Below, piece after piece: positions 27,256-36,807 of a stretch of DNA of 64,000 nt. The translations under genes were made by a program, and so were the position numbers. Every line of letters begins with the position of its first letter. Position 1 is the stretch's first letter. Origin of the DNA: an uncultured Aquimarina sp. (GTDB taxonomy: Bacteria; Bacteroidota; Bacteroidia; Flavobacteriales; Flavobacteriaceae); assembly GCF_947492405.1 (NCBI RefSeq), contig NZ_CANLMP010000004.1, forward strand, positions 372,001-436,000, read 5' to 3'. The notes beneath the pieces were generated by a model. The model saw only the letters and a program-made list of their open reading frames with translations. It was not told where the DNA came from and did not search any database.

Positions 27256-27283
27256 AAACGCCCAACTAGTAAGTTGGGCGTTT
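27256..27283 (-). terminator. Terminator after gldN
   Basis: ACGCCCAACT, loop, AGTTGGGCGTTT with a following T run on the minus strand. A GC-rich stem that ends the gldKLMN transcript. Confidence 0.85.
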
Positions 27284-27309
27284 ATATATTATATTAGAAA
27301 CATCAGAGT

Positions 27310-28200
27310 TTAGTAACTCCACATATCCATTTCAAAGTTTCTGATACTTTCTTTAATTCTTTCACTTTCTAGCAATTGCATTAAAGCGTTGTCAATTATA
27401 TAATCATTAACTTCCCGGTCACCCTGAATGTTATCTTCTTTATAAATAACAGAATTAAATCGTCTGGCATTAAGCACATGATCATATGTAAAAGGCATAG
27501 AAGTATTTTTTCTATTAAATGCTTTCGCATTATGAAGTATCTCTCTCACATCAGGATACCAAACCCAAAACAATGGAACCATATCCGGTTCATCATCATT
27601 AATAAAGTTTACATCGGGAGCTACTGGGGCGATACCTAGTAATCTATATCTTAATTCTCCCTGACGTTTATCAAAGTACCAATAACCTCTAATCTTATAT
27701 TCAGAAATATCCGCTGCACTAATTGAAGTTACTTCAATATACTGTGGATCTACAGGCTCTCCTGCATTAAATTGCTCATATCCTAAATCTAAGGTATCTA
27801 TCTTAGACAAAGTACCATCAAGATCGCTTAATGTACGTGTTTCTGTAAAATATGAATCTGCATAAATCTTTTGGATTTTTCCGTTCTTAACATTCGCTAA
27901 AAGAACATCGTATAATGCACGTCTATCTGCTCCGATATTAACTGTATCAATTGGATAATATAATGGGAAATTAATACGCTCATCAAGATCAATTGTCTCC
28001 CAAGTAGTCTTAGCCCAAAGTACATCACGCTTGTCCACATAACCATATTCCAGCGGAAGGTCATTATCGGCTTGGATCTGTTCGATCGTTTTCTTTCCAA
28101 TATCTTCTGGACTATCAGCATTCAAAATATTAGCCTGACCAAACGAAAACAAGGTCACGAATAGGCTAAAAACGGTTAATAACAAATTTCTCAAATTCAT
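27310..28200 (-). CDS. gldN: GldN, type IX secretion/gliding protein
   Basis: 296 residues with a signal peptide (LLTVFSLFVTLFSFGQ). GldN/PorN family: LPLEYGYVDKRDVLWAKTTW near the N-terminus and PLFWVWYPDVREILHNAKAF are family features. A periplasmic protein that forms a ring with GldK under the outer membrane. Fourth gene of the operon, 15 bases after gldM, with a strong terminator behind it. Confidence 0.95.
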   Translation of the reverse strand: MNLRNLLLTVFSLFVTLFSFGQANILNADSPEDIGKKTIEQIQADNDLPLEYGYVDKRDVLWAKTTWETIDLDERINFPLYYPIDTVNIGADRRALYDVLLANVKNGKIQKIYADSYFTETRTLSDLDGTLSKIDTLDLGYEQFNAGEPVDPQYIEVTSISAADISEYKIRGYWYFDKRQGELRYRLLGIAPVAPDVNFINDDEPDMVPLFWVWYPDVREILHNAKAFNRKNTSMPFTYDHVLNARRFNSVIYKEDNIQGDREVNDYIIDNALMQLLESERIKESIRNFEMDMWSY

Positions 28201-28215
28201 AATTATTAGTTTATT

Positions 28216-29763
28216 TTAGTTCGTTAACTCAACGATAACCGGAGATATTTTCTTTAATTTATATCCAGCATTGGTTGTTAACTGTGCTTTAATATCTATC
28301 ACCTGAACCGAAGATCCACGTTTAGCTTTTCTAAGTGCAGACTTCGCTCTAGAATCTAATCGACCACCTCTAACGTTTACAGTTGGCTGACCTTCTACCT
28401 TAAATTTAAAGCCTGTTACTTTTAATTTAATATCAAAATCAAAATCTGGAAGAATCGCTCCAATAGAAGCCTTATCTAGACCACTTTTAGACATTTTGAT
28501 ACTACCATCTTCTCCTCTAACAGTACCTACTGGTCTAGGAATATCTTTAATTCTAAATTTCTTACTATCACTTACTGTAGCACCGTTAGGAAGCTTACCA
28601 CTTACTTTAATACTAACTTCTCTTGCTTTAACAGTAGTAACATTCATTACGTATTTACCAGCTCCACCTCTCTTTTTAAGACCAGGTGCAGTTGCATTAA
28701 CTGCAGGCACACCAGGAATAGAAATTGTCATTGGATTCTGAACTCCACGGTATACCACATTCATCTTATCTGCAGAAATTACAGCAGAATTTGGTTTCGG
28801 AATTACTGCATAAGAACTTTTAATTGGAATTGTTACAGTAGAATCGCCTTCCTTAAATTGAAGTTCACCTTCTACTTCTCTTTCTCCAACATTACCCGCA
28901 GGGAAATCTAACATTATTTGTCCATTATTTACTTCTGTTTGCTCCTTACCATTAACCATTACTTTGGTTGGCTTTAATGTCGCATCAAAACGACCAAGAA
29001 CGATACGTCCTTTAAACTTCTCTCCGCTAAAGAAAGCTGTCTTGTCCGGAACAACGATTGCCTCATAGTTACTAAACGAAAGTTCTGAAGCTTGTTGCCC
29101 AGCTAGTAAAGCAGATAATACTTTACTTTCAGTGGTCTTAACATCAGCTTGCATTTGAGTTAATTTGGTAAGAGAAGCTACTAAAGGGAAACCTTCGAAA
29201 TTATATTTCAACCAATCAACCTTTACTTTATCTCTATTTTCTACATCATCTGTAGAAAAAGCTTTCTCTACATCATCAGCTACTTGACCATCAACTTCTT
29301 TCACAGAACGTATTGCAGTAACAACACCTTCCTTATAAGTTTTGATTTTTTCAAGAAAATCAGAAGCTGCCGCAGTTGTTTTTCCTCCTTCAAAGAACTT
29401 TGAATCCAAAGCATCAGGCTTATCCATTGTTTCATAATCCGTTGGATCATCCGCAGTCTCTAGCAATTCAGATTTCAATTGCTCTACATATGCATTAAAT
29501 TCATTAGAAAAAGTACTGATTTCATCAGCTTTTTCCTTAAGTGGTGTATATTTCTCTGGTTGCTCTGAAACTTTATCAGCTAAACCAGCCATAAAAGCTG
29601 TATTACGCTCTGTTGCTATACTGTTTGATGCTGATAACTTTTCATTCATCAAACCGAAAGCAGATAATACTTCTTTTGACATATTTAATGCCATCATTGC
29701 TATAAATACCAAGTACATCAGATTGATCATCTTCTGCCTTGGTGATAATTTTCCTCCTGCCAT
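28216..29763 (-). CDS. gldM: GldM, type IX secretion motor subunit
   Basis: 515 residues, the usual size. Short cytoplasmic start MAGGKLSPRQKMINLMYLVF with one membrane helix, then a long periplasmic part of helical and beta domains. Arg9 before the helix corresponds to the arginine reported as important for the GldLM motor (recalled). With GldL it forms the proton-driven motor that powers T9SS and gliding. Confidence 0.96.
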   Translation of the reverse strand: MAGGKLSPRQKMINLMYLVFIAMMALNMSKEVLSAFGLMNEKLSASNSIATERNTAFMAGLADKVSEQPEKYTPLKEKADEISTFSNEFNAYVEQLKSELLETADDPTDYETMDKPDALDSKFFEGGKTTAAASDFLEKIKTYKEGVVTAIRSVKEVDGQVADDVEKAFSTDDVENRDKVKVDWLKYNFEGFPLVASLTKLTQMQADVKTTESKVLSALLAGQQASELSFSNYEAIVVPDKTAFFSGEKFKGRIVLGRFDATLKPTKVMVNGKEQTEVNNGQIMLDFPAGNVGEREVEGELQFKEGDSTVTIPIKSSYAVIPKPNSAVISADKMNVVYRGVQNPMTISIPGVPAVNATAPGLKKRGGAGKYVMNVTTVKAREVSIKVSGKLPNGATVSDSKKFRIKDIPRPVGTVRGEDGSIKMSKSGLDKASIGAILPDFDFDIKLKVTGFKFKVEGQPTVNVRGGRLDSRAKSALRKAKRGSSVQVIDIKAQLTTNAGYKLKKISPVIVELTN

Positions 29764-29805
29764 GTTTCTATATTTTGGTAGTTATTTTTTTAATTTAATT
29801 AAATA

Positions 29806-30432
29806 CTAGTTTCTGTTCATAGCACTTAACATACCACCATATACTCCATTAAGAGAAGATAAGTTACTTGACAAGCTTTTCATTTGCTCTTCAAGCGCCT
29901 TAGCATTATCAGCAATTGCAGCATTTGCTTCGGCTTGTTTTGCAGAAGATTCTAATTGTACTTTATACAAACTATTTAAAGATTCTAAGTGAGTAGCTGC
30001 CGTTGCCATTTCCTCACTATATTTTTTAGTTCCTTGGATAGCATCTACACTCGGTGCAATACCCTTAGCAGCACCTTCAAAATTACGGATACTTTCTCCA
30101 AGACTATTCATCAAGTTAGTATCTAATCTAGCTTCTTTAAGCATATCGTCTAATTTCTTAGATAACATTCCTTCAGGAGTTTGAACTTCTTTTTTGTCTT
30201 TTTTATTTCCTCCAGCTAACTCTGGGTATACTAAAGACCAATCTAAATCATCATCAACAGGTTCGAATGCAGACACAGTAAATACTAATGCTTCAGTAAT
30301 TAGACCGATAATAAGCATCTCATTACCAAAAGGCCAGTGCATAATTTTAAATAACGCTCCAAGGATTACTACAGCCGCTCCCAGACCGTATACCATGTTC
30401 ATTAATTTCTTGCTTGATTTTGAATTTGCCAT
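29806..30432 (-). CDS. gldL: GldL, type IX secretion motor subunit
   Basis: 208 residues. Two membrane helices near the N-terminus (residues about 11-31 and 38-57), with Glu47 inside the second, equivalent to the essential proton-path glutamate of Flavobacterium GldL (recalled), then a cytoplasmic helical tail. It partners GldM; 42 bases separate the genes. Confidence 0.95.
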   Translation of the reverse strand: MANSKSSKKLMNMVYGLGAAVVILGALFKIMHWPFGNEMLIIGLITEALVFTVSAFEPVDDDLDWSLVYPELAGGNKKDKKEVQTPEGMLSKKLDDMLKEARLDTNLMNSLGESIRNFEGAAKGIAPSVDAIQGTKKYSEEMATAATHLESLNSLYKVQLESSAKQAEANAAIADNAKALEEQMKSLSSNLSSLNGVYGGMLSAMNRN

Positions 30433-30523
30433 AATAAATGTGTTTAGTTTTTTAAATTTTTTTAAATATTAAATTAAAAAAGGGTTAGTAATTAAGGTTG
30501 ATAGATAAATTTTGGGACTTATT

Positions 30524-31897
30524 CTAATTCTGATTTTGGGTATTATCTTCTCCAGTAACGTCAGTACCCATATAATCCTGTACCGTTCTGAATCCAATAT
30601 AACTTCTAGCTGAATCTGCGTATTCATAATCTCTGGTACTTACCTGTAGGAAATAAGCAACATCTTTCCAGGATCCTCCACGCACAACTTTTCGTTTGTT
30701 CTGATCATCATTTACATTCGGGTTCATTGATGACACATATTCATAGGCCGCAGGATCATAAGAAGACTGCACCCATTCTGAAACATTACCCGCCATGTTA
30801 TATAAATTATAATCATTTGGGTCAAATGTTTTTGCTTCTACTGTATATAAGAAATTATCAGCAGCATAATTACCTCGTAAAGGTTTAAAGTTAGCTAGGA
30901 AACAACCTCTGTCGTTCAAAGCATAAGGTCCACCCCAAGGGTATGTTCCTGATTCTAACCCACCTCTAGCCGCATATTCCCACTCAGCTTCTGTAGGTAG
31001 TCTAAAATAGTTTACAAATTCCTTATTACGTTTTTTCTGATAAGAATTCTTTTCTATAGTTCTCCAGGTACAAAAAGCCTTGGCTTGTTCCCAAGAAACT
31101 CCAACTACTGGATAATCATCATACGAACTATGCCAGAAATAATCATTATGCATTGGTTCATTATATGAATAATTAAAATCTTTGATCCAAACAGTAGTAT
31201 CAGGATACACTTCAATTACAGTCTCTTTAACGAAATCTTTTCTTCTTCCTTTTTTCGCACGAGCCGCAGCTTGAATATCCATCCAAGTAAATCTGAATTT
31301 AAAGTTTTGCACATCAAACGTTCGTCTTCCATTATAAGACTCTTCTAATGGTATATATAAAGAATCCATTACTTCTGTATAGAACTCATCTGGATAATCA
31401 TCGGTATCCCATTCAATATCTATGTCTTTATTGAGTTTTCGTCCTTCATAGCCTGTTTCTCCGGTTCCACTATAATTGTCATAGACATATTTCTCATATA
31501 CAGACATATCTTCGGTATTCGCATCAAGAAACGCATATTCTCCAATACCGTCATCACCAGGAGTTTTTCCCATTTCATCAGCCATTATAGCTAATTTCAT
31601 CCTTACGGTAGAATCGCGAACCCAACGAACAAATTGCCTGTATTCACTGTTAGTAACTTCAGTTTCGTCCATGTAGAAAGATCGAACGGTAACTGTCTTG
31701 GTAGGCGCATTGGCTAATGCTGCCTTGTCATCATCAGATTTACCCATAATAAATGATCCTCCGGGGATGAGGGCCATTCCGTAAGGTTTCTCCGGATGCC
31801 ATTTTTTACCCTTTACTCCAACTAGTTCTCCGCGGTTTCCTCCGCCACAACTATATAGTATTGCTACAATAGCAAAGAGTGATACAAATTTCTTCAT
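30524..31897 (-). CDS. gldK: GldK, type IX secretion lipoprotein
   Basis: 457 residues. A lipoprotein signal with lipobox LYSC (Cys17), then a formylglycine-generating-enzyme/sulfatase-modifying fold: ALIPGGSFIMG, TEAEWEYAARGG, NMAGNVSEW, VVRGGSWKD. In T9SS the fold is structural; GldK forms the periplasmic ring with GldN attached to the outer membrane. First gene of gldKLMN. Confidence 0.95.
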   Translation of the reverse strand: MKKFVSLFAIVAILYSCGGGNRGELVGVKGKKWHPEKPYGMALIPGGSFIMGKSDDDKAALANAPTKTVTVRSFYMDETEVTNSEYRQFVRWVRDSTVRMKLAIMADEMGKTPGDDGIGEYAFLDANTEDMSVYEKYVYDNYSGTGETGYEGRKLNKDIDIEWDTDDYPDEFYTEVMDSLYIPLEESYNGRRTFDVQNFKFRFTWMDIQAAARAKKGRRKDFVKETVIEVYPDTTVWIKDFNYSYNEPMHNDYFWHSSYDDYPVVGVSWEQAKAFCTWRTIEKNSYQKKRNKEFVNYFRLPTEAEWEYAARGGLESGTYPWGGPYALNDRGCFLANFKPLRGNYAADNFLYTVEAKTFDPNDYNLYNMAGNVSEWVQSSYDPAAYEYVSSMNPNVNDDQNKRKVVRGGSWKDVAYFLQVSTRDYEYADSARSYIGFRTVQDYMGTDVTGEDNTQNQN

Positions 31898-31935
31898 AAC
31901 GTGTTTTAGGTTAAGATCTTCGAGATTTAAGGTGG

Positions 31936-31966
31936 TAAACCTATTTATTTATTTCCAGAAAAACAA
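31936..31966 (-). promoter_or_regulatory. Promoter of gldKLMN
   Basis: Minus strand TTG (31966-31964), 20 bases, TAGGTTTA (31943-31936), one base off TAnnTTTG, about 40 bases before the gldK ATG. Confidence 0.5.
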
Positions 31967-32007
31967 TTTTTTTCTAAAAAAAACCTTAATTCTCCCTAAT
32001 AAAAATG

Positions 32008-33171
32008 TTAAACTTCGTTTTTTCGTTTTGCCTTATACCATCTTTCAGGTATTTCTTGATTACAAGCACGCTCATAATCGTTGTATGTGCAAGGTAATAA
32101 CGTGTGTCTTTTCAATTTATTATTTCCAGATGAAATAAAAGGTATTTCTATCCACCATCTTTCTGTTTTATCACTTTTATAAAATGAAAGAACTTCATCT
32201 TCTATAGGCACATTATAGTGCAGTGTGCCCGTCTGGTTTTTAATATCTAACTCATTAGACCTATAATTAACTCCTTCTATAAAATACCAAAATATTTGTG
32301 CAATTAACATTGCGGTTGTTTCTTCGTGTTTAAAGTTTTTGAATTCATAAACTCCAAAACTTTTCACCTTATCACTAATACCTGCATATCTTGCGATAGC
32401 ACATATCTCTCTCCCATCGAAACCATTCGGTGAAGCATACTTATAATTAAGATATGTAGAGTTCATAGCCCCAAGATCAATCGCTACAATATCTGCATCA
32501 CGCATAATTGGCTCTACAATTGTAACATCTGATGTCACTTCTCCTAATCGATATGCGTCAAAATATAATTTCTCTATTAAATCTATTTCTTCCTGTGAAT
32601 TAAAATAAGTTTGATATCCTATATTACTATAGTTAAAAAGATTATATGGCTGTTCTACAATAATTTTACCTACAAAGGAAGTATTTGTTATTGGTTGCGA
32701 AGTATTTCCTAAATCAAACCTACTATCTACATTGACAAGGTTAACCATTCTCTCCAAAATATCAAAAGCACGATACTGACCGTAGACCAAATCTTGACTA
32801 CCTCCAATAATCAGGGGTATCACATTTTTTTGAAGAAGTGTGGCAAGAATATCCTTCATTAAAAAATATGTATCACTGACTTCTTCTCCTGGAATAATAT
32901 CTCCAAGATCTACTATAGAAGCATCCCAATTACCTGGAAAGAGATCATATAAAGATTTCCGTATAGTATCAAAATAAAGATCTTCACCTAGGAAATTAAT
33001 ATCATTCCTATTTTCTCTAACTCCAATTATTGCAATATCAATTTTATCAAGATCAGGAACTCCATAGTCAGAAGTATGGACTTTAATATGCTTACCCAAC
33101 GATTGATCCGGCAGCAACGCAACATGAGCTGCCACTATTTCGCTGACCGGAGAAAGAAACTCTAAAGACAT
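32008..33171 (-). CDS. Arginase/formimidoylglutamase-fold protein, probably non-catalytic
   Basis: 387 residues aligning in outline with the arginase superfamily, but the metal-binding motifs are altered: GGDH is IIGGSQD, DAHxD is VDSRFD, and DxDxxDP is IDLGAMNS. Most of the two-manganese ligands are absent, so hydrolysis of arginine, agmatine or formimidoylglutamate is unlikely. It lies 12 bases after topA on the same strand and 111 bases before gldK, which has its own promoter. A structural or regulatory role is likely but unknown. Confidence 0.75.
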   Translation of the reverse strand: MSLEFLSPVSEIVAAHVALLPDQSLGKHIKVHTSDYGVPDLDKIDIAIIGVRENRNDINFLGEDLYFDTIRKSLYDLFPGNWDASIVDLGDIIPGEEVSDTYFLMKDILATLLQKNVIPLIIGGSQDLVYGQYRAFDILERMVNLVNVDSRFDLGNTSQPITNTSFVGKIIVEQPYNLFNYSNIGYQTYFNSQEEIDLIEKLYFDAYRLGEVTSDVTIVEPIMRDADIVAIDLGAMNSTYLNYKYASPNGFDGREICAIARYAGISDKVKSFGVYEFKNFKHEETTAMLIAQIFWYFIEGVNYRSNELDIKNQTGTLHYNVPIEDEVLSFYKSDKTERWWIEIPFISSGNNKLKRHTLLPCTYNDYERACNQEIPERWYKAKRKNEV

Positions 33172-33183
33172 ATTATTATATAC

Positions 33184-35685
33184 TTATTTCTTTTTAGTAG
33201 TCTTTTTTGCTGTTTTCTTCTTTGCAGCAGTCTTCTTTTTGGGAGCATTCTTTTCGATGAGATCTTTCACCTTTTCTAAAGTAAGCTTAGTAGCATCTAC
33301 CGTTTTAGGCAGTTCTATTTTAACTTTACCTTTTATAATATTACTTCGACCCCATCTTGCTTTTTCAACTCGAATACCTTCTTCCTCCCAATTATGAATT
33401 ACCTTATCAATCTCTTTCTGCTTCTTCTCTTCTATAAGTTGAATTATATCTTCATCAGAAAGATTATCAAAATCATATTTTTTATTCACATTAATAAACA
33501 TCCCATTCCATTTAATAAATGGACCAAACCTACCAGTTCCTTTTTGTACCGGTAAATTTTCATATGTATATATAGGAGCATCTGCTTTTTCCTTAGCATC
33601 AATAAGTTCAATTGCTCTTTCTAGAGAAGTACTTAATGGATCTTCTCCTTTATCCAAAGAAACAAATTTAGCACCGAATTTTACATAAGGACCAAAGCGC
33701 CCATTATTCACTGTCACCGTTTCTCCTTTATAATCACCAAGCTCTTTTGGCAATTGAAATAAATCCATTGCCTGCTCAAAAGTTATACTACCCAATGTTT
33801 GTCCTGGCGCCAAACTAGCAAATCTTGGCTTATCCTCGTCTTCTGCAGTACCAATCTGCACCATTGGTCCAAATTTCCCTAAACGAACACTTACAGGTTT
33901 GCCCGAATCCGGATCTTCTCCTAGAATCCTTTCTCCTACTTCGCGTTCTGCATTTTGAGCAACATCCTCTACTCTAGGATGAAACTCATCATAAAACTCT
34001 TTCATTACCTGAGTCCAATCTTCTCCACCTTCGGCAATCTCATCAAAGTCCCGCTCTACTTTTGCTGTGAAATTATAATCCAAAATAGAAGAGAAATGAT
34101 TTACTAAAAAATCATTAACAACCATCCCTACATCAGTTGGGATTAATTTACCTTTATCACTTCCTACTTTTTCCTTTAGGTTTTTTTCTTTGATTGCATC
34201 ACCAGAAAGTGTAATCTGCACATACCCTCTTTCTTCTCCTTCTTTAGAACCTTTTTCTATATAGTTCCTATTTTGTATTGTAGAAATCGTTGGCGCATAT
34301 GTAGACGGACGACCGATACCTAGTTCTTCTAACTTTTTTACTAAAGCAGCTTCAGAATATCGGCTTGGTGGTCTTGTAAATCTCTCAGTAGCGGCAATGT
34401 AATTATTAAACAAATTCTCACCAACCTTCATAGCGGGTAAGATACCGCTTTGCTCTTCATCTTCATCATCATTTCCTTCTAGATATACTTTAAGGAAACC
34501 TTCAAATTTTATTACCTCTCCGTTTGCAACAAATTGTTCATTATGAGAAGTAGATCCAATTTTCACATTGGTTCTTTCTAATTTTGCATCACTCATTTGC
34601 GAAGCAATCGCTCTTTTCCAGATTAATTCATAAAGTCGTTGTTGATCATAATCAACCGGCACGGTATGTCTTGAAAAATCAGTTGGTCTTATTGCTTCGT
34701 GTGCTTCCTGAGCTCCTTTAGCTTTTCCTTTATATTGTTTTGGATTGCTGTATTCTTCTCCATACGCAGAAATAATTTCTGCTTTTGCACCATTCTGAGC
34801 TTCTGTAGAAAGATTTACACTATCTGTTCTCATATAGGTAATCAATCCAGCCTCATACAAACGTTGCGCCATTGTCATTGTCTTACTAACAGAAAAATAT
34901 AATTTCCTGGATGCTTCCTGTTGCAAGGTAGATGTTGTAAATGGTGGTGCAGGTGATTTTTTTGCTGGCTTGGTAGTAAGATCAGCAACATTAAAACCAA
35001 CTCCTAAGTTCTTCTTTAAAAATGCTTGCGCTTCTTCTTTTGTCGAAAAATTCTTAGGTAGTTTCGCTTTAAAAGATTTTCCTTTTTCATTAGCAAACTC
35101 TGCATCAATTCGATAAGAAGCAACAGGAGTAAAACCAAGTATCTCACGTTCTCTCTCTACAATCAACCTCACAGATACAGACTGTACCCTTCCTGCAGAC
35201 AATCCTCCTTTTACTTTTCTCCATAAAACAGGAGATAATTCATATCCTACTAATCGATCAAGCACTCGTCTAGCTTGCTGCGCATTTACTAAATTATAAT
35301 CTATACTTCTCGGGTTTTCAATTGCCTTAAGTATTGCTTTTTTAGTAATCTCGTGAAAAACAATTCTACGTGTCTTATCTTTATCTAGTTTTAACTCTTC
35401 TGCCAAATGCCAAGCAATAGCTTCTCCCTCTCGATCCTCATCACTAGCTAACCATACCATCTCTGCTTTCTTAGAAAGATCTTTCAGCTTTTTCACCACA
35501 TCTTTCTTATCTTTTGAGACAATATATTTTGGTTTAAACCCTTCTTCAACATCCACACCAAGTTCTTTTGCGGGCAAATCTGCAATATGTCCAAAACTAG
35601 AAGCTACTTTATAATCTTTTCCTAGAAACTTTTCTATTGTCTTTGCCTTAGCTGGTGACTCCACAATCACTAAATTCTTAGCCAT
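33184..35685 (-). CDS. topA: DNA topoisomerase I
   Basis: 833 residues. Type IA topoisomerase: TOPRIM domain from residue 1 (VIVESPAKAKTIEKFLG; DEDREGEAIAWHL), catalytic tyrosine in GLITYMRTDS, then C-terminal repeat domains that carry (T/G)GRFGP motifs rather than cysteine zinc fingers, and a Lys/Ala tail after about residue 805. It relaxes negative supercoils. Promoter at 35797-35824. Confidence 0.97.
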   Translation of the reverse strand: MAKNLVIVESPAKAKTIEKFLGKDYKVASSFGHIADLPAKELGVDVEEGFKPKYIVSKDKKDVVKKLKDLSKKAEMVWLASDEDREGEAIAWHLAEELKLDKDKTRRIVFHEITKKAILKAIENPRSIDYNLVNAQQARRVLDRLVGYELSPVLWRKVKGGLSAGRVQSVSVRLIVEREREILGFTPVASYRIDAEFANEKGKSFKAKLPKNFSTKEEAQAFLKKNLGVGFNVADLTTKPAKKSPAPPFTTSTLQQEASRKLYFSVSKTMTMAQRLYEAGLITYMRTDSVNLSTEAQNGAKAEIISAYGEEYSNPKQYKGKAKGAQEAHEAIRPTDFSRHTVPVDYDQQRLYELIWKRAIASQMSDAKLERTNVKIGSTSHNEQFVANGEVIKFEGFLKVYLEGNDDEDEEQSGILPAMKVGENLFNNYIAATERFTRPPSRYSEAALVKKLEELGIGRPSTYAPTISTIQNRNYIEKGSKEGEERGYVQITLSGDAIKEKNLKEKVGSDKGKLIPTDVGMVVNDFLVNHFSSILDYNFTAKVERDFDEIAEGGEDWTQVMKEFYDEFHPRVEDVAQNAEREVGERILGEDPDSGKPVSVRLGKFGPMVQIGTAEDEDKPRFASLAPGQTLGSITFEQAMDLFQLPKELGDYKGETVTVNNGRFGPYVKFGAKFVSLDKGEDPLSTSLERAIELIDAKEKADAPIYTYENLPVQKGTGRFGPFIKWNGMFINVNKKYDFDNLSDEDIIQLIEEKKQKEIDKVIHNWEEEGIRVEKARWGRSNIIKGKVKIELPKTVDATKLTLEKVKDLIEKNAPKKKTAAKKKTAKKTTKKK

Positions 35686-35796
35686 AATCCTTTTTTTTCA
35701 TCTGTTGATAAATACTATTTATTGGTTGACAGATGGAATCGCCAATAAATATTTTCAGTTGGTAATAACCCAGCGTTGATGACTTATTTCTGGAAG

Positions 35797-35824
35797 CAAA
35801 AGTATATCAATTTTTCGAGATCAA
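35797..35824 (-). promoter_or_regulatory. Promoter of topA
   Basis: Minus strand TTTTG (ending 35822), 17 bases, TACTTTTG (35804-35797). About 110 bases before the topA ATG. Confidence 0.5.
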
Positions 35825-35850
35825 AATTTTTTCTCAAAAATTATACTAAA

Positions 35851-35875
35851 AAAACCTGCAAAATCAGCAGGTTTT
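35851..35875 (-). terminator. Terminator after membrane protein gene
   Basis: AAAACCTGC, 7-base loop, GCAGGTTTT, 12 bases past the stop at 35887. Confidence 0.75.
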
Positions 35876-35886
35876 ATTTTACTTTT

Positions 35887-36669
35887 TTATTCAACAATCG
35901 CATTCCATTCCTCGGATTCTGTTTCATTTTCGAAACCTATCCCATCTTTATACATATAATATATAGGTAAATACACAAAATAAGCTGTAAAAAAGACACC
36001 TACAAAACATAATATCATTCCAACGAATTGAGCCAATATAGATGAAATAAAAATTAACCCAAATGCTATCAACCAAACTTTATTTCCAAATTTAAAACTT
36101 GCTTTAATCAGATCTGAAACGCTTATGTCAGGATTAAATGCAAAAATAACACCCAACAACTGTAAAGGGACCATTACATAAAAAATAGGAAGATAACATA
36201 ATAAAGTTGCCAATAATGCAATTCCAAAAGTCGCTATTGCTAACGTTAGAATTTTCCCTAAATATTTTCCTTTAAAAAACATAAAATAACTATTCGTTTC
36301 AGGAAGCTGCATATCTACTTGTTTACAAACTTTATAAAAATGAGCATTTATACCTATTTGAAATGCAGAAGCTATCAAGGAAACTATTATCACCAATACT
36401 ACAAACAATATACCCATACCAACAGATAACTCTTCCTGGACATACCCATATTCTCCATAACCGTTTTCTAAACCTCCAATACTCGCTAATGCAATAATAG
36501 GAATATACATTACAATGATCAGTGGAATAATAACAACCAAGGAAATAAGTAAATGAATAAATCCTTGCAACCATACTTTTTTAAAAAGCTCTATACTTTT
36601 ATTAAAAATATTCCCAAAATCTATTGGACTACTGTTTTCTATTTTATCAAAGAGTTGACTAGCATTCAT
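35887..36669 (-). CDS. Polytopic membrane protein of unknown function
   Basis: 260 residues with about five or six hydrophobic segments, beginning near residue 32 (GFIHLLISLVVIIPLIIVMY). The soluble N-terminus (MNASQLFDKIENSSPIDFG) and the acidic C-terminus should be cytoplasmic. I recognise no catalytic motif. Such flavobacterial proteins are sometimes labelled beta-carotene monooxygenase, which nothing here supports. Divergent from miaB. Confidence 0.8.
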   Translation of the reverse strand: MNASQLFDKIENSSPIDFGNIFNKSIELFKKVWLQGFIHLLISLVVIIPLIIVMYIPIIALASIGGLENGYGEYGYVQEELSVGMGILFVVLVIIVSLIASAFQIGINAHFYKVCKQVDMQLPETNSYFMFFKGKYLGKILTLAIATFGIALLATLLCYLPIFYVMVPLQLLGVIFAFNPDISVSDLIKASFKFGNKVWLIAFGLIFISSILAQFVGMILCFVGVFFTAYFVYLPIYYMYKDGIGFENETESEEWNAIVE

Positions 36670-36736
36670 ACACAGGATTGATTTAGTTGATTAGTTTTCT
36701 CAAATATAAATATTTAAACAAATATAATCCTGCCAC

Positions 36737-36768
36737 TTTGTCATATGTCGTTTTAAAGAGTATCTTTG
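36737..36768 (+). promoter_or_regulatory. Promoter of miaB operon
   Basis: TTTG (36737-36740), 20 bases, TATCTTTG (36761-36768): the consensus spacing and boxes of Bacteroidota sigma-A promoters, 39 bases before the ATG. Confidence 0.75.
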
Positions 36769-36807
36769 CACACTATTTGAGTTGAATAGACAAGGATATT
36801 ATTATAC

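Noticed and set aside
32008..33171. Active formimidoylglutamase (hutG)
   Set aside because: Metal ligands are missing and no hut genes are adjacent.
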